A stretch of DNA of 64,000 nt from an uncultured Lachnoclostridium sp. (GTDB lineage Bacteria; Bacillota; Clostridia; Lachnospirales; Lachnospiraceae): positions 29,791-93,790 of the forward strand of contig CAMKRZ010000008.1 in the NCBI GenBank assembly GCA_946415315.1, in the 5' to 3' direction. The position numbers and the translations under genes are program-made. Shown here one piece after another: positions 1 through 9,661 of the stretch. The first letter of the stretch is position 1; each line of letters begins with the position of its first letter. The notes below the pieces were generated by a model. It was not told the origin of the DNA. It worked only from the letters and a program-made list of their open reading frames with translations, and did not search any database.

Positions 1-2734
1 ATCCGGTCTTCGTGGGCTTGTCTGTACGTAAAAGAAGATTTTTACCATATGTTTTCGTCTGGGCAGATGGCGGATTTGTTCCGCCGTTAGCATTGTAAGT
101 CACCTCGTACGTCAACGGTTTCCAGACAGCTACCAACTCGAGTTTTGCATTATCTTTATATGTATCTCCCGGGTTGTATTTGACTACACCCTCTTTTCCC
201 TTTACAGCCCAACCCTGGAAGGTATACCCCGTCTTCTTGGGTTTATCTTTACTCAACTGCAGTTTCTGCCCGTAAGTCTTTTTCTGTGGCGACGGCGCAC
301 CTGTTCCGCCATTTGCTTCATACGTTACTTTGTAAGTCGGAAGCGGCGTCACCGTAGGCGTTGGTGTCTTCGTCGGCGTCGGTGTCGGTGTCTTCGTCGG
401 CTTCGGTGTCGGTGTCTTCGTCGGCTTCGGTGTCGGTGTACTCGTCGGTCTTGGCGTAGGCGTACTCGTCGGCTTAGGCGAAGGTGTAGGCGAAGGTGTC
501 GGCGTGTTCGTCGGCTTAGGCGAAGGTGTAGGCGAAGGTGTCGGTGAAGGTGTCGGTGAAGGTGTAGGCGAAGGCGTAGGTGTCGCTTGGACTTCTACCC
601 AGCGCGCATACAAATACAACACATCACCCCCGTCATCCGGTGCTGTAACTTTACTATTCTTCGTTGTCGGATCCGAAGCATTATCAAGGAACCACCCGGC
701 GAATCTGAAGCCTTCTTTTACGGGATCCACAAGTTCCGTTCCATATGTCTGACCGTAAGTCACCGTTATTCTTACCGTGGAGATTGAACCTCCTGCAGGA
801 TCAAGATAAACGGTATAAGTCTTCGCCTCCCATTGTGCGTACAGGTCGTGATCCTTCTGGATCGTGACTTTCGTTTCCTCGTTAACCGGCGTTCCGTTCG
901 ATGCTTTTGTTGCCCATCCGATAAAGTTGTGTCCTTCCCGCTCCGGTTTCGGCAGCGTTCCGACTATCGCTCCATACGGCTCGTTGTAATGAACGAGGAT
1001 TGTCCGTTTAGCATCCTCGAGTTCGTTTCCGCCGTTGGCATTCAGCGTTACCTTATACTCTTTCTTGCCGGTACTCAACGTAAGGGTAACGGTACTTCCT
1101 TTCTTCTGCATTCCTTCGCTACCCGGAGACTGTTTGACAACGCAATCTTTCGGAATGGTTTCGTTGGAAATCGGATCCTCATATTGAACATCAAAGCCGT
1201 TCTTGAGAAGTGCCTGTTCCGCCTTGGACTTTTCCATCCCAACAACATCAGGAACATCTACATAATCGTTCCCGGCTGAAACTATCAAGGTTACCTTTTC
1301 GCCCTTGGCAAGCTCCGTCCCGAATTTCGGATCGGTCCTGATCACACAGTTAAACTCTATTGTGTTATCGTGTTGAAAAACAAAATCAAATGTCAATCCC
1401 GCAGCTTCAATCAACGACTTGGCATCTTCTACATTAGTCCCCGGATCTATCCTCGGAACCGCGATCATCTCAATTGTGGGAGTCGGACTCAGCGTAGAAG
1501 TCGGCGTGCTTGTCGGCGTAGGGGTCAACGTGGCGGTTGGAGCAATCGTTGGCGTCGGTTTGTTCTCCTCTGATTCACGATTCTTGCTTGCCCAGAGAAT
1601 TCCTCCCCCAATCAGCAAGCAAAGTAAAATGATCAACGCCGCCCAAAAAGCCTTTCTCTTCCATAACTTCGTCTTCTTCAGCGGTACGATCACACCCTTG
1701 TTCGTAGCGTCGAGTAACGCATCCTTGAATTCCTTAGCAGTTGCATACCGATCCTCCGGCTTATATTCACAAGCCTTCAAAATCGCGCTGCCAATCGCAT
1801 ACGAAGCCTCACACGGTGCCGGAAGACGTTCCCCGTTGATCCGTTTCTTCCAGGCCTCCTCGCGCTCCACCGGCGTCACCAGTTTCTTCTCCGCATTTAC
1901 AAGCGGAAGGCGATTGTTGTTCAGCATGCGATACAAAACAATACCGAGAGAATAGACATCAACTCGTGAGTCGTATTTTTCGCCCTTTACTACTTCCGGT
2001 GCCATATAATTCGGTGAACCTTTGTATGACGCTGTAACTGTCTGTTCCAGCTTTCGGGAAATTCCAAAGTCACCGAGTTTGTAGTCGCCGAAACTGTTGA
2101 TGAAAATGTTTTCCGGCTTGATATCCCGATGAATGATCTGCTTTTCCTCACACATCATGAGGGCATTACACATATCACAGCCGAGTTTTACAATCTCTTT
2201 CTCGCTCAGCTTTTTGTCTGACATATATGTAATAAGCGGCGTAAGCAACTCCATACGGATGTAAACATCCCAGCCGAAGCCTTCCGTATGTTCAACAATC
2301 TTATAATCCTCTATCAGTACGATATTGTTAGCGCCCTTGAGGTTCTGCAAAATCTGAATCTCATTCTTCAGATCCTCAACGACACTGGTATAGTAAGACT
2401 TGGTTGCATCGTCATCCAATCCTTCCGACTGCAGCGACTCCCTCTCAGAATCATCCCTGGGAATGGAAATGATCTTGATAGCCGCATAACTCTCTATACC
2501 GCCTTCCTCACGGACAGCACGATAAACCGTACCGAACGAGCCCTTCCCGATTGGCTTCTCGTCCATCTTCCATTCCGGCCAGACAGAGTGTTTTTTCCCG
2601 TAATTACCCGGGGAATTCGGTCCTTCCGGAATTTTAGCTACTGTTGGCAACTCAGTACCGCAAGCCGGACATACTCCAAGATACGGATCCTCAGTTTCAA
2701 AATTACACTCCGGATTTAAACACTTACGCCTCAT
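1..2734 (-). CDS. Membrane Ser/Thr protein kinase with PASTA and InlB-type repeats (3' end outside window)
   Basis: This gene is missing from the ORF track because it runs off the left edge; about 911 codons are visible without a stop. It opens with a divergent Cys ribbon (CLNPEC..CPAC). A complete Hanks kinase domain follows at about residues 55-330: [21 protein letters not shown] and APE. One membrane helix lies near residue 370. Outside the membrane come a TP-rich linker, two PASTA-like repeats (VPDVVGM), two InlB_B-type repeats (LNANGG...LYAQW), a long TPSPTP linker and at least two more InlB-type repeats. PASTA domains in this family usually bind muropeptides or cell wall; InlB-type repeats are adhesin-like, so surface sensing is inferred. 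The start is placed at the ATG after an unusual hairpin-spaced ribosome binding site. It is the most distal visible gene of the kinase/phosphatase island. Confidence 0.88.
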   Translation of the reverse strand, partial: MRRKCLNPECNFETEDPYLGVCPACGTELPTVAKIPEGPNSPGNYGKKHSVWPEWKMDEKPIGKGSFGTVYRAVREEGGIESYAAIKIISIPRDDSERESLQSEGLDDDATKSYYTSVVEDLKNEIQILQNLKGANNIVLIEDYKIVEHTEGFGWDVYIRMELLTPLITYMSDKKLSEKEIVKLGCDMCNALMMCEEKQIIHRDIKPENIFINSFGDYKLGDFGISRKLEQTVTASYKGSPNYMAPEVVKGEKYDSRVDVYSLGIVLYRMLNNNRLPLVNAEKKLVTPVEREEAWKKRINGERLPAPCEASYAIGSAILKACEYKPEDRYATAKEFKDALLDATNKGVIVPLKKTKLWKRKAFWAALIILLCLLIGGGILWASKNRESEENKPTPTIAPTATLTPTPTSTPTSTLSPTPTIEMIAVPRIDPGTNVEDAKSLIEAAGLTFDFVFQHDNTIEFNCVIRTDPKFGTELAKGEKVTLIVSAGNDYVDVPDVVGMEKSKAEQALLKNGFDVQYEDPISNETIPKDCVVKQSPGSEGMQKKGSTVTLTLSTGKKEYKVTLNANGGNELEDAKRTILVHYNEPYGAIVGTLPKPEREGHNFIGWATKASNGTPVNEETKVTIQKDHDLYAQWEAKTYTVYLDPAGGSISTVRITVTYGQTYGTELVDPVKEGFRFAGWFLDNASDPTTKNSKVTAPDDGGDVLYLYARWVEVQATPTPSPTPSPTPSPTPSPTPSPKPTNTPTPSPTPSPKPTSTPTPRPTSTPTPKPTKTPTPKPTKTPTPTPTKTPTPTVTPLPTYKVTYEANGGTGAPSPQKKTYGQKLQLSKDKPKKTGYTFQGWAVKGKEGVVKYNPGDTYKDNAKLELVAVWKPLTYEVTYNANGGTNPPSAQTKTYGKNLLLRTDKPTKTG
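330..590 (-). repeat. TP/SP-rich low-complexity linker tract
   Basis: A run of six-base-like units (variants of ggtgtcggtgta / cgtcggcttcgg) encodes alternating Thr-Pro, Ser-Pro and Lys-Pro residues between the InlB-type repeats of the first kinase. Similar tracts occur in the kinase at 9662 and in other exported proteins of this window. The units are multiples of three, so slippage would change length but not frame. ORFs in other frames here are artefacts of the repeat. Confidence 0.8.
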
Positions 2735-2743
2735 AACACTATC

Positions 2744-2767
2744 GCACTGAAACAGTGCTACCTCCTT
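2744..2767 (-). promoter_or_regulatory. Ribosome binding site with hairpin spacer
   Basis: On the minus strand AAGGAGGT (2760-2767) lies 25 bases before the ATG at 2734, which is too far for normal initiation. A 6-bp perfect hairpin GCACTG-TTT-CAGTGC (2744-2758) sits between them. Folded, it leaves about 10 bases of effective spacing. No ATG, GTG or TTG in frame lies at a normal distance. Hairpin-compacted spacers are known, for example in phage T4 gene 38. Confidence 0.55.
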
Positions 2768-2815
2768 CGCGGATTTCTACAAACGATTTTTCCCGAATCT
2801 TTTTCCTATAGCAAT

Positions 2816-4102
2816 TCATCGATAGGACATTTCCCAAACATCTGCGTAGGTTCCCATTGGATCCTCCGAAACCATACACATCATTACGAAACATTCGTAC
2901 GGGTTCGTCACATACATTTTTCCCATATGACAGCGATCCAGGATCTCGTTGGTCCCATCGCAAAATGACAGGAACCGTTGTTTTCGATCCGGATACCGAT
3001 CCATCATTTGAGAGAAGATGAAGAAGTTCAATGTAATCAGGTCATAGCGGTTCACTTCATCGCTTCCCGCAAGAATCCGCCCGATATGCTGTCTGCTGAA
3101 CCGTTTTCCGGAGAACTGCGCGTTCAGTTTTGATTTCTTCTCCGGAGAAAGATTGCCATGGCGATCAAGTGGAATCGCCGAACAGATCACATGCTCAATA
3201 TCACTCTCCGTGACATCTTCCGCTGTAAACTGTTTGCGACGATCCTTCATGGTCTGCAGTCTCTCGGCAATTTCATAGTCATACAACCGACCGCTGTCTT
3301 CCAGCTTGCTCTTGTATTCTGCAACCTGCTGTTTCATCTCCTCTTCCGAACTCTCGTTAAACCAGTTCGCCACGATTTCTTTAGCCTTGCTGTACAATAC
3401 ATCGAACTGCTCCCTGGCAGACACGCTCATCAGCGATGCATTATCCGCATTCTTCAGTTTGACCATCCGGATCAGAAGAGCCATATCACTTACTGCCGTG
3501 TTGTTTCCCCCGCCGGCATGAATACTGCTGTTTCCAAAACTTTCCAGTGCTCTCAGATCATCCTTCGTAAGCTTGTTGTATTGTTCCCAGAGCTGGCTGA
3601 ACTTGTCATAACTGAAACCGTGCTCATAGCAATACCAGCATGCCAGTTCAAAAGGATCCTGCGAATTAATGCTTTCCTCTCCAAGCGCTTTTGTCAGGAA
3701 CTGGTTGACCTCCTCCGGAGTCATTTTAAGTCCGAAGCCAAGCAGGAAAACAACTCTGCGGCGTACCGTGAGCTGCGTCAGCCAGTTTTTTGCCTGCGCT
3801 CGAAGTTTCACCGTGCTTGAGGAAAATGATGCCGGCGTATGGTTGTCCCGAAATGCCAGTACAAGTATTTCCTGAAAATCTGACAGAGGAATATCCCGAA
3901 ACCTCTCCTGCATTTCCGCTTTCACATATATGTATCGCTTCAGATAATCGCAAAACGGGATCATTCGCAGCGTACGCTTGAGAGTACGATAGATCAGTTC
4001 CGCATCATACTCTTCGAATTTGCTGTCATCTACAGTATCATAGAAAGATTCCCATGCAGCTATCGTAAAATCAATTGTTCTTGATTTCGCATCCATGTCC
4101 AT
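2816..4102 (-). CDS. Uncharacterised 428-aa protein of the kinase island
   Basis: I do not recognise this family. It is a soluble, charged, mostly helical protein with no signal peptide or membrane segment. The segment KMTPEEVNQFLTKALGEES near residue 130 and the LSPEKKSKL...RQHIGRIL segment near residue 320 look like short helical or winged-helix-like pieces, but no catalytic motif stands out. The ATG at 4102 is chosen because GGGGGTG lies directly upstream. It is 18 bases after a PP2C phosphatase gene and 81 bases before a kinase gene, so it is very likely co-transcribed and may be a substrate or adaptor of the system; that role is inference only. Confidence 0.75.
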   Translation of the reverse strand: MDMDAKSRTIDFTIAAWESFYDTVDDSKFEEYDAELIYRTLKRTLRMIPFCDYLKRYIYVKAEMQERFRDIPLSDFQEILVLAFRDNHTPASFSSSTVKLRAQAKNWLTQLTVRRRVVFLLGFGLKMTPEEVNQFLTKALGEESINSQDPFELACWYCYEHGFSYDKFSQLWEQYNKLTKDDLRALESFGNSSIHAGGGNNTAVSDMALLIRMVKLKNADNASLMSVSAREQFDVLYSKAKEIVANWFNESSEEEMKQQVAEYKSKLEDSGRLYDYEIAERLQTMKDRRKQFTAEDVTESDIEHVICSAIPLDRHGNLSPEKKSKLNAQFSGKRFSRQHIGRILAGSDEVNRYDLITLNFFIFSQMMDRYPDRKQRFLSFCDGTNEILDRCHMGKMYVTNPYECFVMMCMVSEDPMGTYADVWEMSYR

Positions 4103-4121
4103 ATGTCACCCCCGGGAACAA

Positions 4122-4892
4122 TCAGAATATTTCACGTAATCTTGATAATCCACTGCGCCTTACCAGAAGAACCAGTGCCGTCACGTTATCCCTTCCTCCG
4201 GCTTCCAAAGCTCTCCGAACCAGTTCATCTGCTACTGTCTCAATATCGAACGTGCACAATACTTCCGCAATCTCATCCTCAGGCAGCATGTCCGTCAATC
4301 CGTCAGAGCAGATCAAGAAGCAGTCTTCCGCCCCGCACCGTCCACTGGCTTCATAGGGTTCGATTATCCCCTCTCCTTCTTTCTGACCCAGTTTCTGAGA
4401 CAACGGAGCCTTCCGATACTTCGTTCCCGTGAAAATATGGTCGAGCGAAATCTGTTGCAATTTATCTTCTTCCACGCGATAAACCCTGCTGTCACCGATA
4501 TTGCACACGTAGTATTTTCCCTTGCGAAACACCAGCATTGCCGCTGTTGTTCCCATCGCATCAATAAAATGATCATCTGCGTACCGGCAGATCATTTTAT
4601 TCACAATATCACAGTATTCCGCCAACGATTTCTCAACGTCATCGGATATATCCCACTGTCCGGCAGTCCGGGCAGCGATCCAGGATGCCAGTTCGCCGTG
4701 CTCTTCTCCCCCAAGCCCGTCAAACACTCCGAAAACTGCCTGCGATTCTTCCTCAATCATCCCGTTACAGCGGCTTACAGACTCATTCAGATTGACATCC
4801 CGGCATTCACCCGCGCAAGTGAAATTGTCCTGGTTGATGCTTCTTAATCGTCCGGTGTCACAAGTGCAACTGTAGTAAATTTTCACGCCCAT
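4122..4892 (-). CDS. PP2C-family Ser/Thr protein phosphatase
   Basis: A 256-aa stand-alone PP2C (PPM) phosphatase of usual bacterial length. Metal-binding and core motifs are visible in order: NQDNF near residue 20, FGVFDGLGG near 52, GTTAAML near 112, NIGDSRVYR near 130, LICSDGLTDML near 193 and GGRDNVTALVLL near 233. These enzymes are Mn2+/Mg2+ dependent and reverse Hanks-kinase phosphorylation in the cytoplasm. The start follows GGAGGTGTGCC. The gene sits between a ribbon-membrane protein and the 428-aa unknown, downstream of three kinase genes and upstream of the fourth, so it is expected to counter the local kinases. It is paralogous to the phosphatase at 11486. Confidence 0.92.
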   Translation of the reverse strand: MGVKIYYSCTCDTGRLRSINQDNFTCAGECRDVNLNESVSRCNGMIEEESQAVFGVFDGLGGEEHGELASWIAARTAGQWDISDDVEKSLAEYCDIVNKMICRYADDHFIDAMGTTAAMLVFRKGKYYVCNIGDSRVYRVEEDKLQQISLDHIFTGTKYRKAPLSQKLGQKEGEGIIEPYEASGRCGAEDCFLICSDGLTDMLPEDEIAEVLCTFDIETVADELVRRALEAGGRDNVTALVLLVRRSGLSRLREIF

Positions 4893-5001
4893 GGCACACC
4901 TCCTTTTGTGCCATTATGATAACTCTCATCTGTATTATGTCTGTAATCTGTATTTTCCTTTGTGCAAGCCGACAGTCCCATACCATCGTATTCCAACTGT
5001 C

Positions 5002-5835
5002 CTATCGTTTACTGTAATCGTACATCTTGGAATAGTATGCCTGGCGGAACGAATAGCTCTTATACTTTTCCTTCACGTATTGTATATAATTTGCTTTCGA
5101 ATCGCACTGTTTCCATATGTATCGCTCGTCCGAACGACCTTCCACAGTGTACGTTTCATATGTGTCCCCGTACTTTGCCTTCGCTGCGGAAAATGTGTTA
5201 TCCGGAACTTTCGCGGAATCAACATTGTAACAATAATATACCTCAATCAGCAGCTGATTCTGCAGCACGCACTGGAATTCGTTCTCACCGGTGCGAATCG
5301 TGCAACTCTGCATAGAATGATCGTCTTCCGATTCTGCCAGCGGAGTTACCGCAGAACTGCCGAACAGTTTCTTCAGCTCATCATAGGTCTTTCCGAACAG
5401 GCTTGTATCCATCTGAAAGAAACCGGTTTTGGAATCCACGCGGAGATACGATGATCCCTTTTTGAAGACACCGCACAGATAGAGCACCAATCCCAGTACC
5501 AGCGCTGCCAGCAGGCATATGCCTGCCACAAGCAATCGCTTCTTTCCGCGCTTCGTCTTTCCCCGATACCGAACGGTTTTCTTTCCGTCAACCGGATCGG
5601 CATCTCCAGATTCCGGATTATCCGCCCCGTTTTCCTCATTGCTTCTCGTAAAATGTCTCGCGTACGAAGCAACCTGCTTCGAGTGAGTTACGGAACCATC
5701 CGTCGCATCATCAGCCTCATCCTTATCTGTATGACGGCCGGGAAACATCCTGACTGTTCCCATTCTGGATCCGCATATCGGGCATATCTCAATCCGATCA
5801 TCTTCAATTTCATTATCGCAAAATGGGCAAATCAT
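5002..5835 (-). CDS. Zinc-ribbon single-pass membrane protein of unknown function
   Basis: A 277-aa protein with an N-terminal zinc ribbon (CPFC at 3-6, CPIC at 18-21) followed by the MGTVRM motif shared with the neighbouring kinases. A charged linker leads to one membrane helix near residues 100-122 and an extracytoplasmic domain of about 150 residues that I do not recognise. It looks like the kinase architecture with the kinase domain absent. The ribosome binding site AAAGGAA supports the start. It lies 58 bases downstream of the 693-aa kinase gene. It may be a substrate, scaffold or regulator of those kinases (inference). Confidence 0.8.
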   Translation of the reverse strand: MICPFCDNEIEDDRIEICPICGSRMGTVRMFPGRHTDKDEADDATDGSVTHSKQVASYARHFTRSNEENGADNPESGDADPVDGKKTVRYRGKTKRGKKRLLVAGICLLAALVLGLVLYLCGVFKKGSSYLRVDSKTGFFQMDTSLFGKTYDELKKLFGSSAVTPLAESEDDHSMQSCTIRTGENEFQCVLQNQLLIEVYYCYNVDSAKVPDNTFSAAKAKYGDTYETYTVEGRSDERYIWKQCDSKANYIQYVKEKYKSYSFRQAYYSKMYDYSKR

Positions 5836-5894
5836 AGTTGTTTCCTTTCACTTATCTCAGAATACGGCTCATAATCTCATGAAAAAAGTCAGTT

Positions 5895-7976
5895 CTAATC
5901 CTTTGTAAGTAGATCATCTGTAATCAATACCGCCGTTTTACCGTATTGAACATTAATAGTCAAAACTTCCACACCATCCACATCAAATTCAACTACTCTG
6001 TCCCGGGTATTAGTGAATACATACTCTCCCACAACCTTGACCCCATCGATTAAAAACGTAACATATGATGAACCGTCAAAAGCTGTTCTCGGATTAATTA
6101 CACAAGAAAAATGTTTATATTCTCCATCCAGCATATAGCTAACTTTTTTCCCCGTAGGAATCACTATTGCTTTTTCGTGTTTTCTTCCAGCTGCGTCTAT
6201 TGCAATCACCGGAGAAGTTACATACCCTTCCGACTTCAGATCGCTTAAGTTCATATTTGAACTGTTTCTATCCTTGGCAGTTAGATGGTATAGTAATATA
6301 ATCATCCCGATCAAAAATGCTGCCCCGATTACGATCCAAATCCGTTTTCGCGGAAGTCTCTTTCTTATTGTTGTAACAATACCTGACGCCGCGATTGCCT
6401 GTTTCAAGCTTCTCATCCGTTTACGCAAGGCATTTACTTTAGACTTTGTCTCATGCTCTGTTTCTGACTGTGTTTCCTGCTTCGCTTCTGGCTGTGCTTC
6501 CGGCTCCGCTTTCGGGTTTATTTCCTGCTTTATGTCATTTGGGGTTTCCCCTTTTATTTTCTTCTTTGTTTCTTTCCTCTTCTCTCGGCTCTTTTTTACC
6601 GCTTTTTCCTCATTATCATCAATTCCCCGCAACGCTTCTAACATTTCACGCGCTGTTCCGTACCGGTCTTCCCTCTTGAACGCGCAAGCTTTCAAGATAA
6701 CCCGTGCTGCTTCGGCAGACGCTTCACATGGCTTTGGAAAAGGATCTCCTGATACTCTCCGCTTCCACGCCTTCTCGCGCTCACTCGGAGAAGTCGATGA
6801 TTTCTGTGTATCAACGAACGGAAGTCGCTTGTTATTCAGAAACCGGTACAGCATCACACCAAGCGAATAAATATCAACACGCGAGTCGTATTCCTCTCCT
6901 TTGAATACCTCCGGTGCCATATAATTCGGAGATCCTTTGTACGACGCTACGACTGTGTGTTCAAGCTTACGCGCCACGCCGAAGTCGCCCAGTTTGAAAT
7001 CGCCGAATTCATTGACAAAAATGTTCTCCGGCTTGACATCGCGATGAATAATTTTTTTCTTCTCGCAAACCTCAAGTGCCTCACAGATGTCGCAACCGAG
7101 CCTGATTACCTCCTGCTCCGTCATTTTCCGGTCTCCGAGGTACATGTTCAGCGGAGTCAGCAATTCCATTCGAATGTTGATATCCCACCCCTGTCGGTCT
7201 GTTCTCTCAATGATCCTGTAGTCCTCGATTCCTACAACATTCTTCGCACTTTTCAACGATTGAAGGATTCGGATTTCATCCGCAAAATCCTTCACAATAT
7301 TATAAAAATATGTTCTCGTTCCTTCGTCGTCATATCCTTCTGCACGAACGGATTCCCACTCCGCCTCGTTTGCAGGAATTGAAATCACCTTGATTGCGGA
7401 GTATGTCCGGATATCGAAATCTTCACGCACTGCACGGTATACCGTTCCATAGGATCCTCGTCCGATTGGCTTCTTCTCAAGTTTCCACTCTGACCAAACA
7501 GAATCTATGAACTCAGGTAACTCATCTACCACCGCTTCATCGAGATTCACCTCGATGTTTTCTGCTGTATTCTCTGAATTTGTCTCACTGTTTTGATCTA
7601 CAACCGCAGGGTTTGTCTCAAAGGTTCTCACCGTATCAGCAAAGTTCGTACTCTCTTTGTAGGAAGTTACCGTTTCCGATCCTTCTTCTACGACAGACGC
7701 TTCATTCAGGAGTTCTTCTGCCGGAACTACGGCTTCCGAAGAAACTTCTTCCGACATCTTGTTCGCTTCTTCGTGTGCTTTTATGTCTTCCGTCCCTTTT
7801 ACATGCCCATCTGTTTCGTGACCGTTTGATTCCGCTTTTTCGCAACCATCTTCCTTCTCATTGCTTTTCGGAAAATTACGAATAAGCCGAACCGTCCCCA
7901 TCACAGACCCGCAAACAGGGCATATTTCGGTGCTATCATCCGGGATTTCGTTTTCACAAAAAGGGCATAATTTCAT
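5895..7976 (-). CDS. Zinc-ribbon Ser/Thr protein kinase with extracellular NPCBM-like module
   Basis: A 693-aa membrane kinase. The N-terminal ribbon (CPFC...CPVC, then MGTVRL) is followed by an acidic, low-complexity linker to about residue 155. The Hanks kinase domain follows, with GRGSYG, SAIK, HRDVKPEN, DFG and APE all intact. After a Lys/Glu-rich stretch comes one membrane helix near residue 550. The outer domain of about 130 residues (VSYMLDGEYKHFSCVI...VTFLIDGVKVVG...VDVDGVEVLTI-like) resembles the NPCBM carbohydrate-binding fold, by eye only. If correct, the kinase may sense a glycan. AGGAG precedes the ATG. It is 18 bases from the next kinase gene, in one operon. Confidence 0.88.
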   Translation of the reverse strand: MKLCPFCENEIPDDSTEICPVCGSVMGTVRLIRNFPKSNEKEDGCEKAESNGHETDGHVKGTEDIKAHEEANKMSEEVSSEAVVPAEELLNEASVVEEGSETVTSYKESTNFADTVRTFETNPAVVDQNSETNSENTAENIEVNLDEAVVDELPEFIDSVWSEWKLEKKPIGRGSYGTVYRAVREDFDIRTYSAIKVISIPANEAEWESVRAEGYDDEGTRTYFYNIVKDFADEIRILQSLKSAKNVVGIEDYRIIERTDRQGWDINIRMELLTPLNMYLGDRKMTEQEVIRLGCDICEALEVCEKKKIIHRDVKPENIFVNEFGDFKLGDFGVARKLEHTVVASYKGSPNYMAPEVFKGEEYDSRVDIYSLGVMLYRFLNNKRLPFVDTQKSSTSPSEREKAWKRRVSGDPFPKPCEASAEAARVILKACAFKREDRYGTAREMLEALRGIDDNEEKAVKKSREKRKETKKKIKGETPNDIKQEINPKAEPEAQPEAKQETQSETEHETKSKVNALRKRMRSLKQAIAASGIVTTIRKRLPRKRIWIVIGAAFLIGMIILLYHLTAKDRNSSNMNLSDLKSEGYVTSPVIAIDAAGRKHEKAIVIPTGKKVSYMLDGEYKHFSCVINPRTAFDGSSYVTFLIDGVKVVGEYVFTNTRDRVVEFDVDGVEVLTINVQYGKTAVLITDDLLTKD

Positions 7977-7995
7977 GCGAGTTCTCCTGAAATAT

Positions 7996-9240
7996 TTACA
8001 TTCGTTCCGTTTCCGTTATGTCGGGATCAAGGTCTGTTTTAGTCATTGTCTGTTTCGGCCAAAAGATGCATAACAGAACACAAACCATGACATCCGACAG
8101 AATAAAGAAAAGTAGCGGGGCAGATAATACTACACATAACAAAGCACATATCGCAGCAGCTATTATCCCTCCGAAAATGAGCATTATTTTCTTGTAGAAC
8201 TCCCACCTTCTGGTTTTCTCAATTTCTTTCTTATACTCGTTTGCGTCAGTTTTCTGATTTTTTACTTGTTCCAGAGTTGTCGCCGCAATGTGCATTCCTG
8301 CTATCAACGCTTCACGCATCTCCCCGGCCGTCTCATAACGGTCTTCCGGCATAAACGCACACGCTTTCAATACAGCCTGCGCGACTTCTTCTGATGCGTC
8401 GCAAGGTTTCGGGAACGGTTTTCCGTGCATTCGTAACTTCCAAGAATTCTCACGATCACTCGGAGTCAACAATTCCTTATACGGATCCAAAAAAGGAAGT
8501 CGGTTATTGTTCAGGAATCGATACAACATCACGCCAAGGGAGTAGATATCCACGCGGGCATCGTATGCCTCACCATTATAGACTTCCGGTGCCATATAAT
8601 TCGGTGACCCCTTATATGACGCAACTATGGTATGTTCGAGTTTACGAGCCACACCGAAATCACCCAGTTTGAAATCACCAAACTCATTAAGGAAAATGTT
8701 CTCCGGTTTGATATCTCGATGGATGATTTTTTTCTTCTCGCATACTTCCAACGCTTCGCAGATATCGCAGCCAAGTTTTACAATCTCTTTCTCCGTCATG
8801 TTGTGGTCACAGAGATAGCTGTTCAGCGGAGTCAACAATTCCATTCGGATATAAATGTCCCAGCCGATCCGGTCAGTCCGTTCAACGATCTTGTAATCCT
8901 CAATACCGACAACATTTTTCGCACTTTTCAAAGACTGCAGGATACGGATCTCTCCGACAAAATCCTGCACGATGTTCTCAAAATACGAACGTGTCCTTTC
9001 TTCGGTAAATCCTTCCGCGCGTATGGAATCCAATTCCGTCTCGTTTGCAGGGATTGAGATTACTTTAATTGCGGAATATGTCTTGATCCCAAAATCCTCT
9101 CGCACGGCGCGATAAACCGTCCCATATGAACCACGTCCGATTGGCTTCTTCTCAAGTTTCCATTCCGGCCAAACGGAATCGCGCAGTTCCGAAACATCAG
9201 CGTCAGTTTTTTCAGTCGATTTTGAAGAATTCTCAGACAT
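7996..9240 (-). CDS. Ser/Thr protein kinase, separated from its zinc ribbon by an in-frame stop
   Basis: A 414-aa ORF with a complete kinase domain at about residues 20-285 ([24 protein letters not shown]) that is nearly identical to the kinase at 9662. Two membrane helices lie close to the C-terminus and there is no sizeable outer domain. The codons upstream of its ATG are in the same frame as the 62-aa ribbon ORF at 9277-9465; only one TAA (9277-9279) separates them, with 12 sense codons between the stop and this ATG. The ATG has at best a weak GGAT-like site. Either the kinase is made by re-initiation or readthrough, or the full-length gene is recently broken. Confidence 0.85.
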   Translation of the reverse strand: MSENSSKSTEKTDADVSELRDSVWPEWKLEKKPIGRGSYGTVYRAVREDFGIKTYSAIKVISIPANETELDSIRAEGFTEERTRSYFENIVQDFVGEIRILQSLKSAKNVVGIEDYKIVERTDRIGWDIYIRMELLTPLNSYLCDHNMTEKEIVKLGCDICEALEVCEKKKIIHRDIKPENIFLNEFGDFKLGDFGVARKLEHTIVASYKGSPNYMAPEVYNGEAYDARVDIYSLGVMLYRFLNNNRLPFLDPYKELLTPSDRENSWKLRMHGKPFPKPCDASEEVAQAVLKACAFMPEDRYETAGEMREALIAGMHIAATTLEQVKNQKTDANEYKKEIEKTRRWEFYKKIMLIFGGIIAAAICALLCVVLSAPLLFFILSDVMVCVLLCIFWPKQTMTKTDLDPDITETERM

Positions 9241-9276
9241 TAAACTATCCGAGTCAGAAGCCTCAACCTTTTTGCT

Positions 9277-9465
9277 TTACGAACCAGAATCACAAGCTAT
9301 TAAAACGTCCGAATCAGAAGTTGTGTTTTCAATTGTTTTCTCATTATCACAGGAACCTTTTTTCGATTCATAAACCAAGCGAACTGTACCCATCTGATCT
9401 CCGCAAAAAGGGCATACGGAAACGTCTTCATTGTTACTTTCCCTACCGCAACTCGGACATATCAT
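9277..9465 (-). pseudogene. Zinc-ribbon N-terminal fragment of the split kinase
   Basis: A 62-aa ORF that starts after a strong GGGGAGGTG site and encodes the same ribbon as its neighbours (CPSC...CPFC, then MGTVRL) plus a polar linker. It ends at TAA in IACDSGS-stop. Translation past the stop continues in frame as SKKVEASDSDSLM into the kinase ORF at 9240. In the paralogue at 9662-11440 ribbon and kinase are one protein. The simplest reading is a nonsense change in a formerly fused gene. A functional stand-alone ribbon peptide cannot be excluded. Confidence 0.75.
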
Positions 9466-9661
9466 AAAGGCACCTCCCCGCTATAAATCTTTCAAGAGAA
9501 AACCGCAAACCAACATCTAAATTTGCGCAAAAAAACTTCACCCAACAGAATCGTGTACTAATAACACAAATGCACAATCAAAAATTTTTTGGTTTCCGAC
9601 AAATCATAATTCTCCGGGGATTACTGAATTACTTCCCACGAAACAAATTCACAAGAGTTCT

